From Croceibacterium sp. TMG7-5b_MA50 (lineage in GTDB: Bacteria; Pseudomonadota; Alphaproteobacteria; Sphingomonadales; Sphingomonadaceae): DNA of 64,000 bases. The stretch is taken from NCBI RefSeq assembly GCF_039830145.1, contig NZ_CP156082.1:1692001-1756000 (forward strand), written 5' to 3'. The stretch's first letter is position 1. Every line of letters starts with the position of its first letter. This document shows positions 17,639-28,900 of the stretch, piece after piece. The notes below the pieces were generated by a model. It saw nothing but the letters and a program-made list of their open reading frames with translations, was not told the origin of the DNA and did not search any database. Both the position numbers and the translations under genes were made by a program.

Positions 17639-18948
17639 ACGCGCCTTGGAAGCCGCAGGCCGGCCGTGACGAATTTGCCGCCTTCGTGTGCGACGACCCC
17701 ACGCTCGACCGCGTCCGTTCCGCCGCGGTCTCGCTTGGCTTCTCGCCGGAGAAATGCGTGCGCGGCGGCCTGCGCAACGCGGTGCAGACGCTTGCCGTCA
17801 GCACCAGCCCGGCGATCCTGCTGGTGGACCTGTCCGATTGCGTCGATCCCCTGCACGAGATCCATGGCCTGGCGGAGGTGTGCGAACCCGGCACGGTCGT
17901 CGTGGCGCTCGGCCAAGCGAACGATGTCCGGCTGTATCGCGCCCTGCTGGCCAGCGGGCTGCACGACTACCTGCTGAAACCCGCCACCGCCGACCAGTTG
18001 GCGGAGGTGCTGGACGGCGCCCGTACCTCCCTTGTCGCGCCCAAGGCTGCGGCCTCGGATGCGGAGCGGCCGCACAGCAGCATCGCCGTGATCGGCGCGC
18101 GCGGCGGGGTCGGCGCCTCGACCATCGCCACCTCGATCGCGTGGGCGTCCAGCACGGCCGGCGGCATGTCCACCGCGCTGCTCGACCTCGATGTCCATTG
18201 GGGCACCGCGGCACTCGCCTTCGACCTGGAACCGGGTCGCGGCCTCACCGATGCGATCGAGAACCCGGAGCGTATCGATGGCCTGTTCATCGAACGCGCG
18301 ATGATCCGCCCCAGCCAGAACCTCGCCATCCTCTCCTCAGAGGCGGCGCTGTCCGCCACGCTGGCGACCGATGGTACGGCATTCGTGCAATTGCTGGACG
18401 AGTTCCGGCAGGGGTTCGGCCGAACGGTGATCGACCTGCCGCGTGGCCTGATGATCAACTTCCCGCAGGTGCTGGCGGGTGTCGGCACCGTGGTGCTGGT
18501 GACCGACCTGACGCTGGCCGGCGCACGCGACACGATCCGCATCCTCGCCTGGCTGCGCGGCCACGCGCCGGGGGCGCAGCCGGTGATCGTCGCCAATCGC
18601 ACAGGCCCAGGCCTGGGGGAGATCGGCCGTGCGGAGTTCGAGACCACGATCGAGGGCAAGATCGCCCATCTGATTCCGCTCGACACCAAGACGGCCGGCA
18701 CCGCGGCCAAGCTGGGTCAATGCCTGGCGGAAGCGGCCAAGGGCAGCAAGACGGGTGCCGCGCTCACCGCCTTGCAGGCGACGATCGATGCTGCCGCCAG
18801 CGATGGGACTGATGACGACGGCACGCTGCTGCTGAGCGGACCGGGCGCGAAGCCCAGGTTTGACTTCAAGGCGCTGCTCGCCCGCGCCGGCGGCAAGGCT
18901 GGCAACAAGCCGAAGGCGAAGCCCGGCACCAAGGTGGCGGCGTCCTGA
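17635..18948 (+). CDS. cpaE: Tad pilus ParA-like ATPase CpaE/TadZ
   Basis: A 437-aa protein with an atypical receiver domain (about residues 15-130, including ILLVDLSDCVDPLHEIHGL) and a ParA/MinD-type ATPase domain. The deviant Walker A motif is VIGARGGVGASTIATS and the A' region is LLDLDVHWGTAALAFDLEPG. Family members place the pilus machine at the cell pole. The C-terminus is a basic Lys/Gly-rich tail (GGKAGNKPKAKPGTK). The GTG start overlaps the cpaD stop and follows GGAGG. Its stop overlaps the tadB ATG by one base, so there is no room for cpaF, which normally follows cpaE. Confidence 0.88.
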   Translation: MNAPWKPQAGRDEFAAFVCDDPTLDRVRSAAVSLGFSPEKCVRGGLRNAVQTLAVSTSPAILLVDLSDCVDPLHEIHGLAEVCEPGTVVVALGQANDVRLYRALLASGLHDYLLKPATADQLAEVLDGARTSLVAPKAAASDAERPHSSIAVIGARGGVGASTIATSIAWASSTAGGMSTALLDLDVHWGTAALAFDLEPGRGLTDAIENPERIDGLFIERAMIRPSQNLAILSSEAALSATLATDGTAFVQLLDEFRQGFGRTVIDLPRGLMINFPQVLAGVGTVVLVTDLTLAGARDTIRILAWLRGHAPGAQPVIVANRTGPGLGEIGRAEFETTIEGKIAHLIPLDTKTAGTAAKLGQCLAEAAKGSKTGAALTALQATIDAAASDGTDDDGTLLLSGPGAKPRFDFKALLARAGGKAGNKPKAKPGTKVAAS

Positions 18949-19916
18949 TGGACCCGTTCGACCTGCTGCTGATGACCGGCATGGTGGTGGGCGCCATCCT
19001 GGTCGGCGCCACCATGCTGACCGGCAGCAATCCCGGAAAGCATGCCCAGCGTCGGTTGCAGGCCGTCCGGCTGCGCCATTCGGACAGTGCGCAGGCACGG
19101 GTGGAATCGCAGCTGAAGAAGGCGATCGCCGCGCGTCAGCCGCGCACCGGGGCGGACGGTACGCAGTCGCGCATCGCCGCGCTGGCGCTCCGGCTGGAGC
19201 GTAGCGGCACCGGCTGGACGGTGCAGGGTTACCTGCGAGCTTCGGCCATCGTCGGCGTGCTCGTCGCCGCTTTCGCCTGGTTCGAAACTGGCGCCTTCCT
19301 GCTGGCGCTGATCCTCGGGGTGGCGGCTGGCCTCGGCCTGCCGCATCTCGTGCTCGGCCGCATGATCACGCGCCGCCTGGCCGCATTCACCGCCCGCTTC
19401 CCCGATGCGCTGGAGCTGCTGGTGCGTGGTCTGCGCTCCGGCCTGCCGGTCAGCGAGACGCTGACCGTCATCGCGAACGAGGTGCCCGGCCCCGTCGGCA
19501 AGGAGTTCCGCACGGTGGTCGACGGCATCCGCATCGGCCGCTCCATGGAAGAGGCGCTGCAGGTCGTTGCCGACCGCCTCGCCACCGCCGAGTTCCAGTT
19601 CTTCGTCATCACCATCGCCATCCAGCGTGAAACCGGCGGCAACCTTGCCGAAACGCTGTCCAACCTGGCCGAAGTGCTGCGCAAGCGCGCCCAGATGAAG
19701 CTGAAGATCAAGGCGCTGTCGTCCGAATCCAAGGCGTCCGCCTACATCGTGGGCGCCCTGCCGTTCGTGGTGTTCGGCATGATCTCCTTCATCAATCCAG
19801 GCTATGTCGAGCCTTTCGCCAGCGACCAGCGGCTGACCGTGATCGGCCTTGGCGCGATGGTGTGGATGGGCCTCGGCGTCTTCATCATGGCCAAGATGGT
19901 CAGCTTCGAGATCTGA
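18948..19916 (+). CDS. tadB: Tad pilus inner-membrane platform protein TadB
   Basis: A 322-aa type II secretion F-domain protein with an N-terminal helix, a paired helix near residues 95-125 and a C-terminal pair. The signature segment FPDALELLVRGLRSGLPVSE and the F-domain hallmark ETGGNLAETLSNLAEVLRKR identify it. TadB and TadC form the inner-membrane platform on which the CpaF motor normally acts. It is translationally coupled to cpaE by a TGATG junction. Confidence 0.9.
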   Translation: MDPFDLLLMTGMVVGAILVGATMLTGSNPGKHAQRRLQAVRLRHSDSAQARVESQLKKAIAARQPRTGADGTQSRIAALALRLERSGTGWTVQGYLRASAIVGVLVAAFAWFETGAFLLALILGVAAGLGLPHLVLGRMITRRLAAFTARFPDALELLVRGLRSGLPVSETLTVIANEVPGPVGKEFRTVVDGIRIGRSMEEALQVVADRLATAEFQFFVITIAIQRETGGNLAETLSNLAEVLRKRAQMKLKIKALSSESKASAYIVGALPFVVFGMISFINPGYVEPFASDQRLTVIGLGAMVWMGLGVFIMAKMVSFEI

Positions 19917-19939
19917 CGGCGGCAGGAGACACACCGACG

Positions 19940-20965
19940 ATGGACCCGCTCCTGAACCAGCCTGCCGGCCCGACCCTGCTGGGCATCGACGTGGTCGCGG
20001 TCGGCACCGTGCTGGCGGCGATCGCCGCCGTGGCAGTGATGGTCGCCTTCTACGCCGCCTTGGGGGTACGCGACCCGATGAGCCGCCGCGCCAAGTCGCT
20101 GGTCGCCCGGCGGGACGAGCTGAAGGCCGGGATCGTCACCCGCAACCAGCCCGGTCGCAGGCGGCAGAGCCTGTCGCACCGCACCGCGACGACCGACCGC
20201 ATCCGCGACTGGCTGAACCGGATGAAGGTGCTGCAGGATAGCCAGATCAGCGCCATTCAGCAGAAGCTCGCCCATGCCGGTTTCCGCAACCGGGAACTGG
20301 CGGTGACGGTGATCTTCGCCCGCATGCTGCTGCCGCTGGCCCTCGGCACGATTGTCGCGCTGGCGGTCTATGTGCTGGACCTGTGGCCCGCCTGGGGTCC
20401 GTTCCAGCGCTTCGCCGTCTTCGCCGGCGCGGTCATCATCGGCTACAAGGGGCCGGAGATCTACTTGTCGAACAAGGCGTCCAAGCGGACCGCCGCAATC
20501 CGCAAGGGCCTGCCCGACGCGCTCGACCTGCTGGTCATCTGTGCGGAGGCGGGTCTTACCGTCGATGCCGCCTTCACCCGCGTCAGCCGCGAGCTGGGCC
20601 GCGCCTATCCCGAACTGGGGGAGGAGTTCGCCCTCGCCTCCATCGAACTGTCGTTCCTGACCGAACGGCGCCACGCGTTCGAGAACCTCGCCTTTCGCGT
20701 CAACCTGGACCAGGTGCGCGGCGTCGTCACGACGATGATCCAGACCGAACGCTACGGCACGCCCCTCGCCGCGGCGCTGCGCGTCCTGTCCGCCGAATTC
20801 CGCAACGAACGCATGATGCGGGCGGAGGAGAAAGCGGCGCGGCTGCCGGCGATCATGACCGTGCCGCTGATCCTGTTCATTCTGCCGACGCTGTTCGTGG
20901 TGATCCTGGGCCCGGCGGGCTGCGCCATCGCCGATGCCTTCGGCGGCAACGGGCTCGGCGGCTAG
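19940..20965 (+). CDS. tadC: Tad pilus inner-membrane platform protein TadC
   Basis: A 341-aa second F-domain protein, beginning with a membrane helix, then the signature GLPDALDLLVICAEAGLTVD and a closing hydrophobic hairpin (MTVPLILFILPTLFVVILGP). The start at ATG 19940 has a strong GGAG site and follows tadB by 23 nt. It is the last gene of the locus. No TadD lipoprotein or TadE/TadG pseudopilin genes follow; the next gene is a MarR regulator on the opposite strand. Confidence 0.9.
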   Translation: MDPLLNQPAGPTLLGIDVVAVGTVLAAIAAVAVMVAFYAALGVRDPMSRRAKSLVARRDELKAGIVTRNQPGRRRQSLSHRTATTDRIRDWLNRMKVLQDSQISAIQQKLAHAGFRNRELAVTVIFARMLLPLALGTIVALAVYVLDLWPAWGPFQRFAVFAGAVIIGYKGPEIYLSNKASKRTAAIRKGLPDALDLLVICAEAGLTVDAAFTRVSRELGRAYPELGEEFALASIELSFLTERRHAFENLAFRVNLDQVRGVVTTMIQTERYGTPLAAALRVLSAEFRNERMMRAEEKAARLPAIMTVPLILFILPTLFVVILGPAGCAIADAFGGNGLGG

Positions 20966-20974
20966 GGCAGGCCG

Positions 20975-21469
20975 TCAGCCCATTCCCCAGCTGCCGCCGA
21001 TCGCCGCAGCCTCCACCGGCCGACCGTCCAGCTGACCGACCTGGTGCCGCACCCGTTCCAGCAAGGCGCGGAACTGCGCCTGCTCCTCCGGGCTCAGCAC
21101 GTTCATGATCCGGGCGGTCATGTTGACGGCGAGCGGCATGATCTGGCCATGCATCTCCCGCCCTGCGCCCGTCAGTTCCAGCAGGTGCGACCGCCCATCC
21201 CGCTCGTTCGGGCTACGCGTGACGAGCTGGCGTTCCTCCAGCACCTTGCACGCGCGGTTCACCGCCACCTTGTCCATCAGGGTCATGCCGGTCAGCTCCC
21301 GCTGGGTCAGCGGACCGTGATCGCCCAGCACCGCCATGACCCGCCATTCGGGGACCGACAGGCTCCAGCGCACCTTGTATTCCGACGCGATCTGCCCGCT
21401 CACCGCATTGGAGGTGATGGACAGGAGGTACGGCAGGAACTCCATCAACGGGGTACGATCGTGGCTCAT
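20975..21469 (-). CDS. MarR-family transcriptional regulator
   Basis: A 164-aa winged-helix regulator. The HTH runs through SVPEWRVMAVLGDHGPLTQ to MDKVAVNRACKVLEERQ, and the wing is VTRSPNERDGRSHLLEL, the usual basic MarR wing. A C-terminal dimerisation helix follows (MNVLSPEEQAQFRALLERVR). I chose ATG 21469; frames upstream lack family similarity. It is divergent from the TonB receptor gene at 21793 and an inverted repeat lies just upstream of it, so control of itself and perhaps of the receptor is plausible. The ligand is unknown. Confidence 0.85.
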   Translation of the reverse strand: MSHDRTPLMEFLPYLLSITSNAVSGQIASEYKVRWSLSVPEWRVMAVLGDHGPLTQRELTGMTLMDKVAVNRACKVLEERQLVTRSPNERDGRSHLLELTGAGREMHGQIMPLAVNMTARIMNVLSPEEQAQFRALLERVRHQVGQLDGRPVEAAAIGGSWGMG

Positions 21470-21792
21470 TGGTTGCGGCCGATACCACCACTCCACAATC
21501 TTGCAAGTGCAAGCATTTACCTCACGCAACTTTATGCCAACAAGTGCATCTTTCATGCAACAACCGACACGTCTGCCGGGTAGCACACATTCCGTCATGT
21601 TGCTGTAATCCGTGCCGCAAGATGGTTCCGCGCAGTGTCTCCGAAAAGTCACACACGCGCCGCGATCACTGGCCGGCTGCTTGGTTCTGATTGTAACCAT
21701 GCGCGCAATACCGCAGCAATCCGTTCAGATCAGTGTAAGATTTGCGCCCGCGGGCGCGCACTGGTGGGCAAGCAATTGGGGATAGCACTCAC
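21470..21792. other. 323-nt divergent regulatory interval
   Basis: No credible coding frame. It separates a MarR gene from a TonB receptor gene and holds two inverted repeats: CTTGCA-AG-TGCAAG at 21500-21513 and the 14-bp palindrome GCGCCCGCGGGCGC at 21744-21757, the latter 35 nt before the receptor ATG. Parts of 21490-21560 are AT-richer than the genome average, as promoters are. No confident -35/-10 pair could be assigned. Confidence 0.6.
21500..21513. promoter_or_regulatory. candidate MarR operator
   Basis: The arms CTTGCA and TGCAAG are perfectly complementary with a 2-bp spacer and lie 31 nt upstream of the marR-type start codon, where autoregulatory MarR operators usually sit. Assignment rests on position and symmetry only. 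Confidence 0.4.
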
Positions 21793-24700
21793 ATGAACGT
21801 CAATCAGTCCCGCAAGCAGAAGCTGCAGGCCGGTGTCGGCCTGTCGGCCCTCGTGCTTCTTGGTCTCGCCACGCCGGCGATCGCGCAGGATGCGACCAAC
21901 AGCGGCACGCCCGCGCTTGATTGCCGGGACGAGAATACCGACGGCGTATGCGACGGCGAGTCGGTCGAAACCGGCGCCATCATCGTCACCGGTTCGCGCA
22001 TCGCGCGTACCAACCTCGACTCGCCGACGCCGGTCACCGTGCTGTCGGGTGAGGCGTTCTTCAACCAGGGCACCGTCAATGTCGGCGACACGCTGAACGA
22101 CCTGCCGCAGCTGCGCAGCACCTTCGCGCAGTCGAACGGCGGCCGCTTCCTCGGCACCGCCGGCCTCAACCTGCTCGATCTGCGCGGCCTCGGCACGCAG
22201 CGGACCCTGACGCTGGTCAATGGTCGCCGCCACGTGCCGTCCGACATCCTGAACAACGGCGTCTCCGTCGACGTCAACACGATCCCGACCGACCTGGTGG
22301 AGCGTGTCGACATCGTGACCGGCGGCAACTCCGCCATCTACGGTTCGGACGCGATCGCCGGTGTCGTGAACTTCATCCTGAAGGATGACTTCGAAGGCCT
22401 GCAGTTCCGCGGCCACGCGAACATGAACACCGACGGCGACTTCAACGGCCAGTACATCTCCGGCCTCGCCGGCACGAACTTCGCGGAAGGCCGCGGCAAC
22501 GTCACCGTTCACGCGGAATATTCCAATCAGGACCGCGTCTTCGGCTCGCAGGTGCCGTGGCTCCGTCGCCAGGATGGTCTGGGCGTGATCGACGCCGATC
22601 CCGCGCTCGCCGCCAACCGCAACGGCAGCGACGGTTTCCCGGATCGCACCTTCTTCCGTGACATCCGCTCGGCCTCCATCCACTATCTGGGTCTGGTGCC
22701 GATCCCGCAGCCGGCCGGCGGCGCCGCGTGCGGCACGGGCCTGGGCAACAGCGACGGTGGCCCGGTCAACACCGGCACGCCGTACAACTGCACCTACATC
22801 TTCAACCCGGACGGCACGCTCTCGCCGCAGACCGGTTCGCGTTACAGCACCGGCCCGATCGGCGGGATCGTCGGCGGCAACGGCCAGACCGGCCGCGAAG
22901 GTCAGGTCCTCACCGTCCTGCCGGGTCAAGAGCGGATCAACGTCAACCTGCTCGCCAAGTTCGAGGTGTCGCCGGGTCTGATCCCCTTCGTCGAAGCGAA
23001 GTACGTCAACATCAAGACGCAGGGTCTGAACTCCGGCCCGGCCTTTACCCAGGGCGGCACCTACGGCGACTCGCGTGAGCGCCCGCGTCTCGACAACCCG
23101 TTCCTGAACCCGGGCGCCAGCGTGACGATCGCCAACGCGATCCTCACCTCCGGCCTCAACGCCAACAGCCTGACCGCCCGCACCCCGCTAAGCGCGGCGC
23201 AGCGCGCCTCGGTGCTGGACGGTTCGTACCGCTTCGCGGTTGCCCGGAACCTGACGGATCTCGGCATTCGGGACGAGCAGTCCGAGCGTGAGATGTACCG
23301 GATCGTCGGCGGTATCCGCGGCGACTTCGCCAACAGCTTCGCCTACGAACTGTCGGTCAACTACGGCAAGGTGAACGAGGACACGACCGTCCTTGGCAAC
23401 CTCGTCCCGCAGCGTTTCATGCTGGCGATGGACGCGGCCCGCAACTCCGCCGGCCAGATCGTCTGCCGCTCGCAGATCGATCCTGCGGCCGCTTACGAAT
23501 ACGGCAATCCGGGCGATGCGGAGGCGCTGGCGCAGGATATCGCGAACTGCGTACCCTACAATCCGTTCGGTGCCGGGGACAACCGCGCCGCGGCAGCCTA
23601 CATCACGCAGGACACCACGTCGCAGGCTTCGCTGGAGCAGCTGGTCGTGTCGGGCTTCGTGTCGGGTGACACCTCGTCCTTCTTCGAACTGCCGGGTGGT
23701 CCGGTCGGCTTCGCCGTCGGCGCCGAGTACCGTCGGGAGGAACTGTTCTTCCAGGCCGATCCGATCGTCGAGCAGGGCCGCACCTTCTACAACGCGCTGC
23801 CGACCTTCGCTCCCGATCCGTTCGAGGTGAAGGAAGCCTTCGCCGAAGTGCGCGTGCCGCTGCTGGCTGACCTGCCGTTCGTGGAAAGCCTGTCCGTGTC
23901 CGGCGCGGTGCGCGTGTCCGACTACGAGGGTGCGGTCGGCACGACCTGGGCCTACAATGGCGGCGCCGAGTGGGAAATCGTCGAGGGTCTGCGCCTGCGT
24001 GGTGCCTATGGCCGTTCGGTCCGTGCGCCTAACCTGACGGAGACGGCCTCGCCGCTCGGCCAGAACTTCGCGCCCGGCTTCAGCGATCCGTGTCTGCCGC
24101 AGAACATCGGCAACAACCCCAATCGTCAGGCGAACTGCGCTGCCGATTTGGGCGCGCTGCTGACGAACGGGCAATTCGTGGCTCTGCCGGCCTACTCGCT
24201 GGAGATCCTGAGCGGGTCCAACCCGAACCTGGTCGAAGAAAAGTCCGACTCCTACACGCTGGGTGCGGTGTTCACCCCGGTGGCGATCCCGGGCTTGAAC
24301 TTCACGGTCGACTACTTCGACATCTCGGTGGACAACGTCATCACCGCACCGTCGGCGCAGACGATCGTCAACGCCTGCTACGACCAGCCTGATCTCAACA
24401 ACCAGTTCTGCAGCCTGTTCTCGCGCTTCCGTGGCACGGGCGTCGGTCCGAACGGGGAAGTGCCGGGTCAGGTGCTCGACGCCAACGCGCAGATCATTCC
24501 GCTGAACTTCGCGTCGCGCTCGGCACGCGGCATCGACTTCGACCTCGCCTACTCCACCGACCTCGGTGCCGATGCGCAGATTGCCACCCGCTTCCTGTAC
24601 ACGCACAACCTGGAGCGGAGCAATTTCGAGAACCCGTCGAACCCTGACTTCGAGAACCGGATCCTCAGCGAACTGGGCAACCCGAAGGATGAGTTCCGCT

Positions 24701-25050
24701 GGAACCTGAACCTGAGCAAGGGTCCGGTCCTGCTGGGCTACACGATGTCCTACATCGGCCCGCAGACGATCAACCTGTACGAGGATACGAACGCGCTGCC
24801 GGGTGCCTGCACCCCCAACGGCTGCCCGCCGAACAACCTCGATTACGCGGACATCCTGGAATACGACTCCGTGTTCTATCACGACGTGCGCGTGGAGGTT
24901 GAGGTCGAGGGTGACTCGCAGTTCACTATCGGCGTGGACAACATCCTCAACACGATCCCGCCGCTCGGCCTGACCGGCACGACCGAAGGCAGCGGTATCT
25001 ACCGCGTGCGCGGCCGCAACATGTTCGTCAGCTTCCTGGGTCGCTTCTGA
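21793..25050 (+). CDS. TonB-dependent outer-membrane receptor with short Ca-loop-like N-terminal segment
   Basis: A 1085-aa receptor. The signal peptide (LSALVLLGLATPAIAQ) is followed by a segment holding DENTDGVCDGE (residues 46-56), which resembles an EF-hand or thrombospondin-type calcium loop and is flanked by Cys44 and Cys53. The plug starts at GAIIVTGSRIARTNLDSPTP and contains LDLRGLGTQRTLTLVNGRR and YGSDAIAGVVNFILK. The barrel ends in VSFLGRF with C-terminal Phe. The ligand is unknown. It is followed by a strong terminator, so it is probably monocistronic, and it is divergent from the MarR gene. Confidence 0.93.
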   Translation: MNVNQSRKQKLQAGVGLSALVLLGLATPAIAQDATNSGTPALDCRDENTDGVCDGESVETGAIIVTGSRIARTNLDSPTPVTVLSGEAFFNQGTVNVGDTLNDLPQLRSTFAQSNGGRFLGTAGLNLLDLRGLGTQRTLTLVNGRRHVPSDILNNGVSVDVNTIPTDLVERVDIVTGGNSAIYGSDAIAGVVNFILKDDFEGLQFRGHANMNTDGDFNGQYISGLAGTNFAEGRGNVTVHAEYSNQDRVFGSQVPWLRRQDGLGVIDADPALAANRNGSDGFPDRTFFRDIRSASIHYLGLVPIPQPAGGAACGTGLGNSDGGPVNTGTPYNCTYIFNPDGTLSPQTGSRYSTGPIGGIVGGNGQTGREGQVLTVLPGQERINVNLLAKFEVSPGLIPFVEAKYVNIKTQGLNSGPAFTQGGTYGDSRERPRLDNPFLNPGASVTIANAILTSGLNANSLTARTPLSAAQRASVLDGSYRFAVARNLTDLGIRDEQSEREMYRIVGGIRGDFANSFAYELSVNYGKVNEDTTVLGNLVPQRFMLAMDAARNSAGQIVCRSQIDPAAAYEYGNPGDAEALAQDIANCVPYNPFGAGDNRAAAAYITQDTTSQASLEQLVVSGFVSGDTSSFFELPGGPVGFAVGAEYRREELFFQADPIVEQGRTFYNALPTFAPDPFEVKEAFAEVRVPLLADLPFVESLSVSGAVRVSDYEGAVGTTWAYNGGAEWEIVEGLRLRGAYGRSVRAPNLTETASPLGQNFAPGFSDPCLPQNIGNNPNRQANCAADLGALLTNGQFVALPAYSLEILSGSNPNLVEEKSDSYTLGAVFTPVAIPGLNFTVDYFDISVDNVITAPSAQTIVNACYDQPDLNNQFCSLFSRFRGTGVGPNGEVPGQVLDANAQIIPLNFASRSARGIDFDLAYSTDLGADAQIATRFLYTHNLERSNFENPSNPDFENRILSELGNPKDEFRWNLNLSKGPVLLGYTMSYIGPQTINLYEDTNALPGACTPNGCPPNNLDYADILEYDSVFYHDVRVEVEVEGDSQFTIGVDNILNTIPPLGLTGTTEGSGIYRVRGRNMFVSFLGRF

Positions 25051-25075
25051 TCCACCGCTGACAGCAAGGCACTGA

Positions 25076-25113
25076 AGGGGGTCGGAACCGAAGGGTTCCG
25101 GCCCCTTTTCTTT
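25076..25113 (+). terminator. rho-independent terminator of the TonB receptor gene
   Basis: The arms AGGGGGTCGGAACC and GGTTCCGGCCCCT pair with one small mismatch around a GAAG loop, and TTTTCTTT follows. It starts 25 nt after the receptor stop. Confidence 0.85.
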
Positions 25114-25139
25114 GCCGCCCATCCGGTCCAGACCGGGTC

Positions 25140-26131
25140 ATGGCTGCAATTCCCGATCCCTCCGAGGCAGCGGCCCGGCTGGCCGAACAAGGCGCCGTCC
25201 CCCAGGCCTATGCCCTGCTGACCCGCGCGGTGGACGACGGCGATGCCGGCGCCGCCGCCACGCTCGCCGGCTGGCGGATGGCCGGTACCCTCGTCCGCCG
25301 GGATCTCGCCGCCGCGCGGGACTTGTATGGTCGCGCAGCCGCGCTTGGCGCCGATGCCGCGGTGCCGGTGCATATCGCGCTACTGGCGAACGGCGCCGGC
25401 GGATCGGGCCGTGACTGGCCCCGCGCCTATGCGCTGCTGCGCCAGCGCGCCGCGAAGGACGCACTGGCCCGGCGGCAGATTGAGCTGCTCGACGCCATGG
25501 CCCTCGATGACAATGGCGATCCGGTGGCCGCGCCCGCCATTGCTTCCCTGCCGGCCGCCGCCGGGATGTGGCGCAGCCCCGCCTTCCTGACCCCGGCCGA
25601 ATGCCTCCATCTCGCGGATAGCGCGGCGCCGACGCTGCAGCCCGCCAGCGTAGTCGATCCGCGCACCGGCGCGCTGGTGCAGCACCCGGTGCGCCGGGCG
25701 CATGCGACCAGCTTCCCCTTCGTGGCGGAGGACATGGTGATCCACGCCATCAACCGCCGTATCGCCGCTGCGACGCGGCTGCCGGTTGCCAATGGCGAGC
25801 CGCTGCAGGTGCTGGGCTACGGCACCGGCCACGAATACCGGCTCCATTCCGATGCATTGCCCGCCGGCGAGGCGAACCAGCGCGTTTCCACCGTGCTGAT
25901 CGTGCTGCAGGACGGCTTCACCGGTGGGGAGACCGCCTTTCCGCAGCTCGGCTGGCAATGGCGCGGCCGCTTGGGGGAGGCGCTGCACTTCCCCAGCCTT
26001 GATCCCGCCGGCAGGGCGGACGGGCGCATGGTCCATGCCGGGCTGCCGGTCGGCGCGGGCGTGAAGCTCATCGCCTCGCGCTGGATCCGCGCCGCGCCGC
26101 TCGACCTCACCGGCCCGCCCGGACGCCCGTT

Positions 26132-26135
<4 letters not shown>
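25140..26135 (+). CDS. 2OG-Fe(II) oxygenase (prolyl 4-hydroxylase type) with Sel1-like repeats
   Basis: A 331-aa cytoplasmic protein. Residues 5-110 look like Sel1/TPR helical repeats (QAYALLTRAVDDGDAGAAA, AARDLYGRAAALGADAAV). The C-terminal domain is a prolyl-4-hydroxylase-type dioxygenase: iron ligands His236 and Asp238 in YRLHSDAL and His299 in MVHAGLPV, with Lys309 as the likely 2-oxoglutarate binder in GVKLIASRWIR. The substrate is unknown. The gene converges on clpB and the two TAG stops share the palindrome CTAG at 26132-26135. Confidence 0.85.
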
Positions 26136-28711
<2,576 letters not shown>

Positions 28712-28753
28712 GCTTGCCCATGCTCCCGAGGCACAATGATCGCCAGCAAGGTA

Positions 28754-28773
28754 GTGTTGCCATGGGGCAACAC
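28754..28773. promoter_or_regulatory. 20-bp palindrome upstream of clpB
   Basis: GTGTTGCC (28754-28761) and GGCAACAC (28766-28773) are perfectly complementary around ATGG. The site lies between the divergent clpB and luciferase-like genes, 43 nt from the clpB start. It does not match the CIRCE element (TTAGCACTC-N9-GAGTGCTAA). It may be a repressor operator or, if transcribed, a leader hairpin. Confidence 0.55.
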
Positions 28774-28900
28774 AAGGGGCAGGTGTCGTAGAGACCTAAA
28801 ACAGCCCGCCGGCATGCGGTAACACCGGTGTCCCTTCTTGCGCCACACCGACCCGACCCCTTGATAGCAGGCAAACACCCACTCCAACGGATTGCCTGTC

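Noticed and set aside
23188-25122. A 644-codon minus-strand frame opposite the second TonB receptor
   Set aside because: Same codon-bias shadow; the plus-strand gene shows clear plug and barrel motifs and the minus frame none.
28712-28900. A heat-shock (RpoH) promoter or CIRCE element at clpB
   Set aside because: CCTTG and CCCCAT are present on the minus strand but not at the right spacing, and no CIRCE arms are visible. Only the palindrome is reported.
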